From Gaeumannomyces sp. JS-464 (Eukaryota; Ascomycota; Sordariomycetes; Magnaporthales; Magnaporthaceae): DNA of 64,000 nucleotides. The notes beneath the pieces are model-generated. The model was given only the letters and a program-made list of their open reading frames with translations, was not told where the DNA came from and did no database searches. Numbering within the stretch: the first letter of the stretch is position 1; each line of letters opens with the position of its first letter. A program made the translations under genes and the position numbers. Location of the stretch: the NCBI GenBank assembly GCA_002197995.1, contig NGZR01000009.1, positions 310,001 to 374,000 of the forward strand, written 5' to 3'. Of this stretch, positions 41,290-54,380 are shown piece by piece.

Positions 41290-44200
41290 AGCAATAAAAA
41301 GCCTAAAAAGGAAAAAACCACGGTTTTTACCTTTAACGGTGTTAAGTACGACTTTAACGAAACCGCTAATACGGCCAGCCTTTTTAAGCTTATGGAAAAG
41401 GAAATCGCCAAAAGCTAAGCTAAAGTAAAGCAATTTACCACGAAATTGCTATCCCTCGAAACGCTTATCGCGGTTAAAGCGTACAAATTTCCGTTTTCGG
41501 ATTTTTACGAAAGGAAAAACGGCAAGCTTAAAACGTTTTTTACTAAATGCAAAAGCTATTTTAAGTTTTACAAATAGCAATTCGTAAACGAGGAATAAAA
41601 AGTTGCTTACGCTACTATTAAGCTAAACGGCAAAATAAAAAATGGTTTTAGCTAACCTAAAGTAACTATTTTAAAAGGTATAAAAGTAGCTAAAAAGCTA
41701 CTAAACTTATTTTCGCTAATTTTAAAACCTTCGGAAAAAAGGTCGGCGAAATGTTTAAAATAATCGACGAAACCCGAGTTATTAAAAAAAACCTGCTGGC
41801 TTTTAAATAACAAGGGCTTATAACTAAATACGCAACGAACTTTTAACGGATTAGCATTAAGCTTAATTAAAATAACGCTACGTTAATGCTGCATTTTTAC
41901 AACGAATTGCGCGAAAACGTAAAGAACGAACTCGCGAAGTAAAATCGCTTCGAGTTTTTTACAAACTACGTTAAAAACGCGGTTCGCATTAGCGATAAAC
42001 TGTACGAGCGATAATAAAAGAAAAAAGGATATAATTTTAAAAGCGCGGTATAAAATAATAAGGTTAACTAAAAAACAGCTAAGTAGCACCCTATTACGGT
42101 TTACGGGACGCATTTAAACCTTATAAATTTTAATGCAAAAGCCGCTTACTAATAATAAAAGCAGTAAAAAAAGCTGAAATAAAATTTAAAAAACGGGAAA
42201 TGTTTTAAATGTGGTTAAACGGGCTATATAAAAGTTAATTGCTTTTAACGGGATAGTAACCGCTAAGTAATTAACTTTTAGCAAGCGTATAAAAGCCCGG
42301 TATAAAAAAAGCTATATCCCGGCCCGGCGTTTAATTAAATAAGCTATTACAATAAATCGTGCATTATATACCAATTCGATAAAAAGGTTACCGGATGGTA
42401 TTTTTAGAAACTACAAAGTATTTATATATTTAAAATTACGAGGTTTAAATATAATAGCGAAGGAAAATAGCGGATTATTTCCGAATTTAAAAACTCGGAA
42501 AAAAAAACGACACCGCTTTTCGCGGAATTTAAAAAAGCAGCCTTAACAAATGGCGCGAAGGAAAAAAAAGCCCAAAAAAAGCCTTTAAACTAAACACACC
42601 TTTTTTAAAAATCGAAGGATTTTAACACCGACGTTAAAATGAATTAAAGTGGTTAAAACTTTAAAACGGCCGAGTTTTAGAAATAAGCGAAAAGCTCGAA
42701 CGGCGGAACCTTCGTACTTATAGTCCGCGAAAAGCAGGTAAGTTAAAAAAAACTAGCACGCTTTTACGCCTTTCGATATTTCGGTGTGTTTTTAGAACGT
42801 TAAAGTTTTAAAAACACCCAAATAGCCCGTTATATTACGCTACCCTAGCGAACGAAAACGACGGCTAACTTTTATCGTAGTTTAACGATTAACAGGAACT
42901 TAAATATGCTAGCTATAGGTTTAACAACGCAAGCAAGCCAAAATAAGCTGCGTTAAAACCTAAAAACCACCCTAATATTAACATAAAACATTTTAAACAT
43001 TTATACCTTTTTTAAACAAAATGTATTTACGGGAAATGCAAATTTTACTTATAACCTAAGCTTAAATACGATTTCTTTTTACGAAAGTTAAAAAACGAGC
43101 TTAAAATTAAACCCCGTTTAGCGTTTTAATTACTACGGTAAAAAAGCCCGAATCGGCAAATTTACCGCGGTTTTTAAGCTTAACGAACAGCACCCGATAT
43201 TATATATTACTAAAACGTTTAATTAAAAAAAATGCGAAATTGCGAAATGCAAAAAACATATAGCATAAAAGGCGAAAACTTAGCATTAAGGGATTATACG
43301 AACGTATATCCCGTTTAACCCGGATAAAAGAACGAACGTACGGTACTCGTTCCCCTTATTAAAAAACTAAAAAAACTACCTAAACGAAAAGCACGAAATG
43401 GAAAAAAAGAAAAAAAACTAACAAAAACCCTCGTAATAGCAAAATCGAATTAACCGTACGACCTATTAACATTTTAAATGGAATATTAAAAAAAAAAGTT
43501 AAAATAATAATCGATTGCGAAGTATAAAGCGATTACGTATCGCTATAAACGGTTAAACGGTATAAAATTCCTATAAAACGAAAACGCTAACCGTATTAAC
43601 TTAAAACGATCGAAAAAATACCTATCGCTTATAATAAAAATGGATTAACTAAAAAACGCAATTAATAACATTACGCACCCGGAATGGGAAAAACGTTACT
43701 ATTATATTGGATAAGCTGGATATAAAAGAAAAAAATGTGATTTTCGAAATCCCTTAACTTAGGAAAAACAATTTACAAAAAAAAGCTACCGGCCAAATCC
43801 AATAAAAAAAATCACAAATAACTAAAACGGTTTACCAATTATAAACCTTAAACTATAAGCATAAAAAGCAATAAAAAAAGGTTATAACGGTAATAAAACT
43901 TAGCAATCCACCTTTACATTTAATATCGACAAATATACGATTATCCAAAATAAAAAGCGATTAAAATAACCAAACCAATATTAAAAAACGGCTCGCGAAT
44001 ATTTTGAAGGAATATTATAAATACGAGAAATTGTTTCGGAAAAACCTAAAAACGGTATTTCCCGAATATAAACCGTTCGATTTGGAAATTAAACTTAAGC
44101 TAAAAACGCAATTTAAATATTAAAAGCTATATTAGCTTAACCTTCGGTGGTAAAAGGTGCTAAAAAAACAGCTGGAGGAAAACTTACGAAAGGGATATAT

Positions 44201-46292
44201 TAAACTTTCCGATTTTTTAATAAAACACGGGATTTTATAAAAAAAAAAATAAAACGGAGCGAATATGCATTAACTACCGCTTATTAAACGAAACTACAAT
44301 TAAAAATCGGTATCTTTTGCTTTTTATTAACAAACTGCGCGATAAGCTCGGCAAAACCTAATATTTTACGGCTTTGGACTTACGAAAAGCTTATAACTTA
44401 ATACGGATTAAAAAGGGCCAAAAGTGGCTTACGGCTTTTAAAATAAGGCTTAAATGCTACAAGTTTTTAATAATAACCTTCGGGCTTACTAATGTATTAG
44501 CCACGTTCCAAGAGATAATTAACCGTATATTGCGCGAGTATTTCAACGTTTTCGCCTTCGCGTATTTGGACGATATCCTAATTTTTTTAAAAACGATGGA
44601 AAAACATAAGCAATACGTATATAAAGTGCTTTAAAAAGCTGCTTAGCGCGAAGCTTTTCGTTAAACCGGAAAAATGCGAATAGCATTCGCAAAAAGTCAC
44701 TTTTTTAAAGTTCGTAATTACATTTGGATAAATTTATATAAATCCCTAAAAAGTCGAAAAAGTAAAAAGTGGCTTATATTTTAAAACGTTACGAAAGTAC
44801 AAAGGTTTTTAAAATTTTTAAACTTTTATAAACGGTTTATCCGTAATTATAGCAAAATCGCTATACTATTTACGAACCTTACCAAAAATAACCACCAGTT
44901 TTATTAGGAAAGGCAAAAAAAAGGCTTTCGAATAATTACAGGATGCCGTAATAAAAGAACTAATATTAGCATTCCTAAACTTAAAAAAACCTTTCGAAGT
45001 TAAAATTAACGCGTCGGATTACGCGATCGGCGGCCAATTTAAACAGCGGGACGACCAAAAACGGTTACACTTTTACACGTTTTTTTCGCAAAAGCTAAAT
45101 GGATTTAAATTAAACTACCAAATCTACGATAAAAAACTTTTAGCGATAATCCAAGCATTCGAAAAGTGGCGCCATACTTTTATAAAGCGAAGCATTAGGT
45201 TATAGTATATACGAACTATAAAAACCTAACGCATTTTACTATAAGCAAAAACCTAAATAAACGATAAATTCGTTAAAATAAGTTTTTGCAAAACTATAAC
45301 ATCCGGATCGAATACCGAAAAGGGTCGGAAAACGGCCGGGCGAACGCTTTAAACTAACAACCGAACTATTAGGTTGCAATACTTAAAAAAACACGAGTAG
45401 TTTTAGCGGAAGGATTAAACTGATTTTTAATCCCGGCATAAAAAATGTTCGCTAAAACGGTTTAATAAAAAAAGTTTAAACCCTAAAAAAAAATCCAACA
45501 AATTTATAGCCAGCTGGCATACGGCTATTAAAGCGTAAAAAAAACGTAAAAACGGCTATAACAATATTACGGGTTCGCAAAAACTCGAGCCGAAATACAA
45601 AACGTAATAAAAAATTACGAAAGCTATGCTAAAAACAAAACTAACAAACATAAACTATATAGGTTATTGCAACCTTTATTAGCACCGAACGGAATATAAC
45701 AGGAAATTACTATAAATTTCGTCGTTAAACTTCCCCAATTTAAAAAACCGTTAATTGGAATAAAATACGACAATATATTAATAATAATAAACAAATTTAC
45801 TAAATACGCTTTATTCCTACCATATAAAACAAGCAGCGACGCTACGAAGTTAGCGTACGTTTTTATTAAACACGTAATAGCGAAATACAGCACGTTAAAC
45901 CGCTTAATTACGGATAAAAACAAGCTGTTTACAAGCAAATTTTAAAAAAGGCTTACAAATAGGCTGGGAGCGAAGCACTCCTTATTTATAGCTTACCACC
46001 TTTAAACAAATGGACAAACAAGCAAACGAATTAAACCATAAAGCAATATTTACGTTATTACGTTATTATAAATAAAACGACTAAGTATAATTATTTCCCA
46101 TAGCTTAGTCGCTTATAACAGTTTAGTTTTATAAAAGCATAAAAACTATACCGTTTTATACGAACTACGGGTTTACGCTAACGGCGTATAAAAAACCTAA
46201 AGTAAAAAAACATGCCTTAATAGCGGGAATACAAAATAACGAAGCTTATTAAACTGCATAAACACTTCCAAATAAAGCTAAAAAAGCTACGA
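41290..46292 (+). pseudogene. Gypsy A gag-pol up to the Gypsy D insertion
   Basis: Gag opens with TVFTFNGVKYDFNE and NTASLFKLMEKEIAKS. The knuckle at 42201-42242 reads CFKCG*TGYIKVNC, with Tyr in the His position and TAA where Gypsy C keeps CAA. RT is best at 44374-44634: LDLRKAYNLIRIKKGQKW, FGLTNVLATFQ and YLDDILIF (intact catalytic pair). RNase H has KINASDYAIGGQF. Integrase remains at 45650-46290 include INFVVKLPQFKKPLIGIKYD, KYALFLPYKTS and LITDKNKLF. The frame is lost at 46293, where Gypsy D begins. Confidence 0.78.
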
Positions 46293-46471
46293 TGTAATAA
46301 ACCTAGCTATTAAGTGGTCGCCAATAAGGGTTAAAATAATGTTATCTTAAAAAATAAAAAGGAAAAAAAAAAGGCTATAAGAAAGGTTATATGGTTTTTA
46401 TATATACACGAGTTGGCTTAAAGGTAACCTTTAAACTGTTATTTCCGTGCCTAAAACACGGAACTATAACA
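46293..46471 (+). repeat. Gypsy D left LTR (element 3' end)
   Basis: Matches 53397-53576 throughout, including gttttt(a)tatata-acgagttgg and acggaactataaca. Confidence 0.9.
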
Positions 46472-46849
46472 TAGCCGCCTTTTCCGGGCTCGCCTTTTTT
46501 AATTGTTTCGTTCTTTTCTCGTTTTTCACGCGCTTCGTTAACATAGGTGGCCCTTTTGTTAAAAGGCCTCGTGCCGTACTAAAAGGTGTTATTAATATGT
46601 TCGGCCCCGGGTCGGCCTTTAAGTAAGTGCTTGGGTTTTTCGTGTTTTAACCCGGGCGTTTTTTCCTTTTTTATCGGTGGCGACGGCTTGCTTTTTAATT
46701 GCCTCGTGGTTTTTAATTGCCTCGCTTTTTTTTCCCTTTTTTATGCTTGCCTTTGGTTATTTCGCGTAACTTATTTATCCCTTTTACGATTTCGCTTTTG
46801 CTAAAAAAATTTTCTCGCTCGTTATCGTTTCGACTTTAGCTTTTCGTTT

Positions 46850-48111
46850 TAACCATTTCCGTTTTTCCTCCGCTTTTCCTTTTAAATGCTGGTTAATAGT
46901 TTTCGTTTTTTACTTATTGCGGTTACGTTTTCGCTTTATTTCGCCGCCGCCGTCGTTTTGCCTTTTTATGCGATCCTGTTTTTAGCTTTGGTTTTTTCCG
47001 CATTTATCGCGCTTTTATTCCATTACGGACGCCTATTTTTACCCGCACGTTATCCACGATATTTGCTACCGTTACCGCTTTTTTCCCGCCTTTTGGCAGT
47101 GGTAGCGGCGATCCGTTTAAACGCGTAAATTTTTCCGCGCCCGTTTGTTATCCGTATTTAACCTATTATGTTTTTTAGCATAAGCGCGATAAAAGCCGTC
47201 GCGTTATTAACGCGATTAATTTAACGGGTAACTCGTCGAACGAAGAGCACGCGGCTTTCGTTTATTAAAAGTACGAGTATAACGCGTGCTTTTAAAAGTC
47301 GAAGGTTATTAGGGTCGTGGTTTGCAAAAAGTACTAACCCGGATAAGTTTGCGACCGTTGCCGTAAAAGAAAAACAGCGGGTTGTAACATTTTTAATGCT
47401 ATTTACGTTTTAAGCCTTGCTTTCCGCCGTGCCCGGCGTAACCTTTTTGCTATAACGACCAATAATCGACATATTTTTACGTTTAGCGTTTTTTCGGCAA
47501 AAGCTCGCAATTAGTTTTTATTTGCGAATACCTTATTACCTATTAGCATTAATCGCGATTTTTTAACGAAATTAACGCGAATTTTAACCGTTAGCATATT
47601 TAAAATGCTAACCCCGCGAAAAACGCTTTAGTTTTCGGTAATACGGCTGGTATTTTTTCCCGTTATAGCAATTAAAATTAACAGCTTATAAATACGCTTG
47701 TTCGTAGCTTCGGCTTTATATAAATAACTGGCTTTTTTTTATATGCTTTTAATAACGGCGTTATTAATCGTCCGCAAAGGTTTTAAATAAAAGCGGAGCG
47801 TTGCGCTAAAACGCGTAATAACCGGCTTATTAACGTTATTATTTAAATGGTTAGCAATAACCGTATTTAGTTTGGTAAAAGCTCGGCGCGTCGTCGTTTT
47901 GCTTATTATTTTAGCTCGAACCGTCGTAAGCCGTCGCCCTTTTTTCGTGCCGCCCGGTACCGTAAAAAGCGTTATCGTTACCGGGATGTTAATTGCAACG
48001 GCGGCAGCTTTTTTTCCCGTTGGTACCGTTCCCTTTTTAAGCTCGAAAAGGAAAAGTCTTTTAGCGATAAAACGCGTTTTAATTCCGCCTTTTTTCGTGT
48101 TATACGCGTAG
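46850..48111 (+). pseudogene. Possible antisense gene trace inside Gypsy D
   Basis: On the strand opposite to gag-pol, one frame runs from about 46850 to 48111 with stops that are TAA/TAG only. The middle reads NSSNEEHAAFVY, then VVVCKK followed by VCDRCRKRKTAGCNIF, a Cys-rich basic motif recalling but not matching Zn2Cys6 clusters, then LAFRRARRNLFAITTNNRHI. The last third is hydrophobic and may be a shadow of basic sequence on the other strand. It lies between the chromodomain-like end of pol and the 3' LTR. Not recognised as any known family. Confidence 0.3.
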
Positions 48112-48599
48112 GTTTTTTTTTTAAAATTAGGTTTTAAGCATAGTAATAACTTATCGTGCTAAAGCTTTTTTTTATTTTTATATTTAGGCCGGCGCGTTTT
48201 AACTTTAGCGTTCGTTTTTGTTTTTTTTCGTTAAATTTCCAAAGCTAGCGCGCTTTTTGCTTTTTATCGTATCGTTCGTAGTTATAGTTAAACTGGGGGT
48301 TATTTTAGCTTTATACTTTTATGTAGTACGCGCCCGCCCGCTTCCCGGCTTTTCTTTATCCTTAAATAGTTAAGCATTCGTAACGCGCTTTTTTTATTTA
48401 CGTAACGCCGCCGTTTGCTTTTTTTTGCTTCGCAGTTCGAAACCGTTTTAAATGCGCGTGCTCCCCTATTACGCCTCGAAGTTTGCCATTGCCGTTATAT
48501 TTTCGAAATTTTTTAATAGGTTTTAATCCGTTTTATCCCATTTTACCCATTTTACTAATACCTGCTTTTTTCCCCGCTTTTTAGCGTTTTTTATTGCCA

Positions 48600-51500
48600 A
48601 AATCTTTTCCACGAACCACTTTTTCCGGGGTTCGCTGTTTTTCGGTAATGGGATTAAAACGGGGCTTGGTCGTATATTCGTATTTATTTATAACGAAAGC
48701 GGATCGTTCGTTATTTATTCGATTAATTTTACGTAAAAGGTAAAGTAAATGCTTTTAGGTATATTTAATATAACAGTAAAAGGAGTTAAAACCGCGACCA
48801 TTTCGTATTTATTTACCATTTAATTTAGCTTTTTTACTAAAACGGTTTATTTTAATATTACGAAAGGATAGCTAAATTTTATCCCCCATTTTGTATTTTT
48901 CGGCCGGGTAGCGAAACCTGTTCGCTTAGGACTTTTGTTATTACTACGCAAATGCCGCGGTTATTATAACGAGTTTTAATCCTTCGCGTAAATAAGCTAG
49001 GAAGGCGAAAGCGCGCCTTTTTTTACTGGCTTTAAACGCGTTATTTGGTAAAAGGTATATTGGGATTGGGTTAATATCGAATCCAAAAAGTAAACGGTTA
49101 AAGCTATATTTCGTAATAGTTAAATTTTTATTATTAAACGCGAGCTAGCAAACTTAAAAATGTTATAACCAATCGGTTTACGCGAAAGTAATAAAATAGC
49201 GTAAATAGTGCTAAACTTTTTGGTTTGCTCGTTTTATACCCCCATTTATTTCGGGGTGGAAGGATATAAAAAGCAATTATTCGATTTCCATTTAAAAGCA
49301 TAGTTTTATCCAAAAATTTCCGATTTAATTTAAACTTTTATCGGATATAATACTATTCGGGAAATTACGAAATCGCTTTTAAGTAAAACGGAACTTTATT
49401 ATATATTCCTTTGCTTTTATATTATGCATAGCTTTTAATTAGATATATTTTAATAATTTGTTAATAATTACCATTAAATATTTCGGTCCCCTTTCGGTAA
49501 CGGGAAGCTTTATTATAAAATTTATCGAAATGTTTTTTTAAAATTGGTTTAAAACCGAAAAAAAGCGCAATAACTTTTATTTATATTATCGTAACGAGCG
49601 GGATTTGCGGCATATATCGCAATTGCGAATAAATCGTGCTATATTTCGTAATATCCCATTTTAATGGTAATCCCGGCATAAAACGGCAAATGTGTTATTC
49701 CAACCCGCGTAATTTACAATCGAAAAAGCGTATACTTTTTGGATTAAAATGGTAGTTAATGGTTTTTAAATTGGAAATTATAGCTGCTTTTTATATTAAA
49801 ATGCTTTTTATATATTAATTTCGCAATTTGCTATTTGCGTTTTTATATTAGCTTTTAAAAGAAAATTACGCGTATTTTGCTAAATTGCTACGAGTTTATA
49901 TTTATATGTTTTATCGCGGGGTAACTTTTCGTTTTATAAATTCGCTAAAGCTTATTCGCAAAAAATAATGGCTTTCGTTAAAAAAGGTATAACGTAAATA
50001 TAGCTTTATATTAATGGCTAAGCCGGGTTAAATACTAAGGTTTTTTTTCGTATCGGCGTAGCTTTATTATAAATTTAGCTCGGGATAGGGTGGTTATAAA
50101 TACGAAATTAATACGGAATTTTACTAGCGTTATGCTTTAACCGGGTTATATTGGTTATAATAGCGTTGCTTTGCGTATTTTTCCTTTTTCGTTTTGTTTT
50201 TTCGTAATAGCGCGTCCGGCAATATTGCGTATTTCCCTAGTTAATATTGCAAATTATAGTTAAATTTCGCTAATATTTCCGTTTAACGCATTTATTTTTC
50301 GGATATTTTTCGGGGTTTAAAAAAATATTTTAAACTTTTATAATTTATAAAATTTAAAAACGGTTTAAATACGTTTCGTAATTTTGCGTTTTAAATTTTT
50401 AAGCATTTTATTACCGTTAAAAGTTTTTTATCGTAAATGGTATAATTGCGTTATGCGTCGTTTAGTTTAGCGGAATGGTAAATAATTAGTCGTTATAAGC
50501 CGTTTTTCCTTTTTTAAAATAAGCAACCTTTTAAAGCCATCCCGAAATAGTTTAACTTTAGCCTTATATTTTGTTTTAAGTTTTATTATACTAATATAAA
50601 TGTTTAAATAAACGCTAGTTTTAACCGCTTAAATGCTATATTAATTTTAAAATCCTATCGGTACGAAATCCCTTTTTTAGTTAAAGCTAATAATGGCGCA
50701 GCTAGTTTCGAATATTTATCGATAAAATTTCGGTAAAAATTGGCGAAGCTAAAAAAGCCGCGAAATCTTTTAAATTTTTTTAGCGCTTTTTAATCGCGAA
50801 TCGCGCGGATTTTTTTTAAATCGGTTTAAATTCCTTTTTTTATTTTAATTATAAACCTTAAATATTTAACTTTTTGCATTACGAAATTGCTTTTTTTTAG
50901 GTTTAGGTTTAGCCCGGCGTTTTTTAGCCGACGGAAAACTTTTTTCATTTTTTTTATATAATTTTTGCGAAATCCTGAGGAAAAAATAAGCACGTCGTTT
51001 AAATATGCTAATACGAAATCGTTAAAAATATCGCTTAAAATACCGTTAATATAGCGTTAAAACGTTACTAAGGCTTTTGCAAAGCCGAACGGGCATATTA
51101 GCCATTCGAATAATCCGAATCGTATTTGGAACGCTATTAAATGTTTTTCGCCTTTTGCTACCCGGATTTTGTAAAAAGCGGTTTTAACGTTTATTTTCGT
51201 AAACCATTTTGCTTTTAACAAAAAGCGGAGTATTTTTTTTACTAACGGCAAAAGGTAGCGATTTTAAAGCGTAATCGCGTTAAATGCACGGTAATCCACG
51301 TATAAACGCTAGCCTTTTAACTATTTGCGCACCATTAAAATAAACGCGGTTATTAGGGATAAGCTAACGCAAATCCAGCTTTTATTTATTAGGTGGGTAA
51401 TTTGTTTGCGCAATTTTAAAAGTTGTTTTTTCGGCATGCTATATAAGCGTTTTTAAAAAAGGTCCGGAATAAAGCCGTCGTTGTTTTTTTTTAGCTTAAT

Positions 51501-51900
51501 ATAATGGTTTAAATTCCTCCGGTATAAAAGCAACTTTAATGCTTTCGTTTTATCGAAAAGGTCGGCGAACTTCGCTAATTTTTAAAGCAGTTTGGGTTTT
51601 AACCGGTTAAGCGGTAATATTTTGGCGGTAAATTGTAATATTCGTGTTATTTCCTTTAAAAAAAAGTGGATATAAACTCGTAACTTTGTTAAAGGTTTCG
51701 TTACTATTTTCGGCAAACTACGGCGAAAATACTGCTAATAATTACCGGGAGTTTTTCCGGGGTTAGTTAGGCTTTCGCTTTTTTAATTACAAATTAGCTT
51801 ATTACCTTTATTTATAAATAGCTTAAAGCCGCGTTAAAAATAACTTATTCGCGTTTTATCCACGGAAGTTTTAAAATAACGTCCCGTAATATACTTAAAA
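48600..51900 (-). pseudogene. Gypsy D pol: RT, RNase H, integrase, chromodomain-like tail
   Basis: RT at 51057-51251 (-) reads LLKAKWFTKINVKTAFYKIR, KGEKHLIAFQIRFGLFEWL and CPFGFAKALVTF, classical Gypsy fingers/palm blocks. At about 49000-49250 the integrase C-terminal part appears (FGFDINPIPI, RRAFAFLAYLREGLKLVI, ANRFRYPAEKYKMGDKI, LSFRNIKT). A likely chromodomain trace near 48650-48750 (RKINRINNERSAF, INKYEYTTKP) follows. The reading suggests targeting to methylated chromatin as in chromoviruses. TAG/TAA stops are frequent. Confidence 0.68.
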
Positions 51901-52479
51901 TAATGTAAAATAAAATAAGCTTTATTTAACCATTTATATCCATTTTACATTTGGCAAAGTATTTAATAGCTAGCGGGGCTTTATTTAAAACCGTTTCCAG
52001 TTATCGTGGTTTATAAAGTCGTATTTTTTTAATTTAAAGTTTTATCGCAAATTTTTCGCTTATTACCGCGTAATACTCGCATTTTAAATCCATTTATGCA
52101 TTAATAAATTAGGAAAAGTTAAGCAATATCGGGATTAAAAACGGGGGGCTTTTTATATTTCGTTCGATTTTTTTTAATTCGTTTTTTTACTTTTTTTTAA
52201 ATGGCGTATTAGTTGCAATTTGTATTCGCTGCCGCAATTTCCCCTTTTAACTAAGTTTTTTATTAAGGGCTACTTTTTTCCCCTTTTAATACCGGTGTTT
52301 TAAATTAGGGCTAACTTGGCTTCTTTTAGCCATGCCGCGCTTCGGTATTAATAAGCTCGTCGCTCGTATTTTTTGCTTTTACAATTTAAATACGCTCCGA
52401 ATTCCCGTCGCCGTTAAAATTCTTCTTAGGATATTTAAAAAGCGCGTAGTTTGCGTGGCGGTTATACGTTAGTATAAGC

Positions 52480-53240
52480 CGCGTTAACGCTTATTATTAA
52501 AATGTTTTTCGTATTTCTTTTAATATGGGCAAAGCGGGAAGTTATAATGCTTTTTTACCGAATTTATTATTTAAATTAATCGCTTTTAATGCTTATATAA
52601 TACGTTTATATACCGTTACCATTTCCTAATAAAAGGTAATGTTATATAAACCCGCTACCGCCGTTAAACGAATGCGGTTGGAAATGCGAAAACGAAGGTA
52701 ATTAATTTTAATTTCGTTCGCTTATCCCAATCCGCTAGCGGATGTTAACAGCATTTTAAATTTAATATAAAAATAAATAAACGTTTAGCTTAGCTTTATC
52801 CGGCAAACTTCCAGCTTCGTTAAAGCTTGGGCTTTTTTATAAGGGTTGTTAAAAATAATACCGAAATGGAAAATAAAATCGGCTAAGTTATACGTGCTAT
52901 TTAATATTTCGATTTCGTAATAAAAGCGTACTACATTTTAAATGCTTAAAGCTAAACACGCCCAAATATATTCGAATTTATCGCGGTTATTTTTAATAAA
53001 CTCCGCGTTTCGGTTAAACTTATATTCGACCGCGTTTTTCCAAACGTCGAAACCGCTTTTATCGCCGGCGTATAAAGTCGGGTTTTTAAAAAGCATCCGT
53101 TTCGGTGCGAAAAGTGTTACGTGTGCGGCTAAAAGTTAGTTTTTTTATTCCGTTATTACCCGCGTGGTATCGTTACGGTGGTCGACGAAAAGCTTGTTAG
53201 CGTCGTTTTGGAACTTTTGTTAGTTAAGTTCGGCCGCGGC
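52480..53240 (-). pseudogene. Gypsy D gag
   Basis: Minus-strand frame with few stops: APKRMLFKNPTLYAGDKSGF, DVWKNAVEYKFNRNAEFI and KFEYIWACLALSIQNVVRFY (Q at a TAA/TAG). Then YKRIIQALKAINLNNKFGKK. The pattern P..Y.G....DVW...V..K....A.. is that of fungal Gypsy capsid N-terminal regions. No zinc knuckle was located. Confidence 0.6.
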
Positions 53241-53396
53241 TAGTTATGCTTAAAGGTTCGCAATAGCAGCAAGTAGCGAGCTTTGTAAAAAAGGGGTCGG
53301 GGTATTAAAAGTAAAAGTTAAGCCCCTATCGTTATTCGTGGTGTTTAATGTTATTATTATTATAATCCCTTTTAGTGGGAAAAGATCTTTTAAAAA

Positions 53397-53576
53397 TGTA
53401 ATAAATTTGGCTATTGGGTGGTCGCTAATAGGGGTTAAAGTAATGTTATTTTAAAAAATAAAAAGGAAGAAAAAAAAGGCTATGGGAAAGGTTGTGTGGT
53501 TTTTATATATATACGAGTTGGTTTAAAAGTAACCCTTAAGCTGTTACTTTCGTGCTTAAAGTACGGAACTATAACA
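53397..53576 (+). repeat. Gypsy D right LTR (element 5' end)
   Basis: 180-bp copy of the left LTR, same TG/CA ends. Confidence 0.9.
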
Positions 53577-53581
53577 TATAA

Positions 53582-54043
53582 CACCGCATAACTATTTAAG
53601 CAAACAAAAAAGGATCGAAAAACCGACTTTTAAAAAGGGGGATAACGTTTATCTTTTTTAACGAAATATTAAAACGAAACGACCAAGCGATAAGCTAAAC
53701 CATAAAAAACTAGGACCGTTTAAAGTATTAAAAAAGGTTTCGAACGTAAATTACAAATTCCGACTATTACTAACTATAAAATCCCACCCGGTTTTTCATA
53801 TTTCCTTATTTAAATTAGCGCTACCGGGTTTTAAAAGCGACGAGTTAATGGAAATTAACCCGGAATAAAAATACGAAATTAAAAATATTTTAAACTATAA
53901 GCTAAAAAATAGGCCTAAAAAGTACCTAGTTAAATGGAAAAGGTACGGCTACGAAAAAAACACGTGGGAAAAAGAAACTAACCTTATAAACTGCCAAAAA
54001 GCTTTAACGAAATACCGGCAAAAGCGCTTGCAAAAAGGTTAGT
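53582..54043 (+). pseudogene. Gypsy A integrase tail and chromodomain, after the Gypsy D insertion
   Basis: The + frame reads RIEKPTFKKGDNVYLF, then KTKRPSDKLNHKKLGPFKVL, NVNYKFRLLLTIKSHPVFHI and SLFKLALPG, the usual Gypsy integrase end. The chromodomain follows: YEIKNILNYKLKNRPKKYLV, KWKRYGYEKNTWEKETNL and INCQKALTKY, with the aromatic residues (Y, W, Y/W) that form the methyl-lysine cage. It ends in a TAG near 54041. Few stops, so this is one of the better preserved pieces. Confidence 0.82.
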
Positions 54044-54116
54044 AAAAAAACGGCGAAACGACGATTTTCTTTAAAAACACCCGCGATATTTCCAAAAAAA
54101 ACCGCCAATTTTTTTA

Positions 54117-54186
54117 GCCCAACTGGAAATCGAACCCGGGATTTACAAAATGGGTGTTATAAATAATACCGCTTTACTATTAGGTT
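54117..54186 (-). tRNA. tRNA-like sequence (probable mutated tRNA or SINE head), anticodon unclear
   Basis: On the minus strand a 70-base stretch has an acceptor-like pairing (AACCTAA with TTGGGCT, the odd pairs explained by C-to-T/G-to-A) and a D-loop with GG (AGCGGTA). The anticodon-like stem TATAA/TTGTA has an 8-base loop, and the T-loop is GGGTTCGATT. The non-standard loop length and mismatches argue against a working tRNA. Confidence 0.4.
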
Positions 54187-54310
54187 AAAAAAAGCAGCAT
54201 TTACCGGAACCAAATAAGGCAAAAAAGTTTGCGCCGAACGGTTAATAAAAAAAAAAGGGATAAAAGTTTAATAAACTTTAAAGCAAGCCCGAAAATTTAT
54301 CGACCTTTAC

Positions 54311-54380
54311 GGTCGTGCCGGGATTTAAACCCGAAACTTCGGCAAAAAAACCAAAGCTACGCCTAATGCGTTATAAAACT
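54311..54380 (-). tRNA. Second tRNA-like sequence, possibly Lys-type
   Basis: Minus strand, also 70 bases: a D-stem-like ACGC/GCGT, a stem CTTTGG/CCGAAG around a T-rich loop with a possible UUU anticodon, and a T-arm CGGGTTTAAATCCCG (B-box-like, C changed to T). The acceptor pairing is poor. Likely a degraded tRNA or SINE. Confidence 0.35.

Larger units (their letters stand above)
46293..53576 (-). mobile_element. Ty3/Gypsy element (Gypsy D), 7284 bp, nested in Gypsy A
   Basis: LTRs of 179 and 180 bp lie at the ends (TGTAATA...TATAACA). The 5-bp flanks TACGA (46288-46292) and TATAA (53577-53581) are a target duplication if two RIP-type changes are allowed. Gag, RT, integrase and a chromodomain-like tail run on the minus strand. 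It separates Gypsy A integrase from its chromodomain. About 2 kb between the pol end and the left LTR is not accounted for by Gypsy proteins. Confidence 0.87.

Noticed and set aside
47872..48111. Hydrophobic open frame on + read as a membrane protein
   Set aside because: The run of Ile/Val/Leu/Phe is what RIP-mutated Lys/Asn-rich sequence gives on its other strand; kept only as the uncertain end of the antisense frame.
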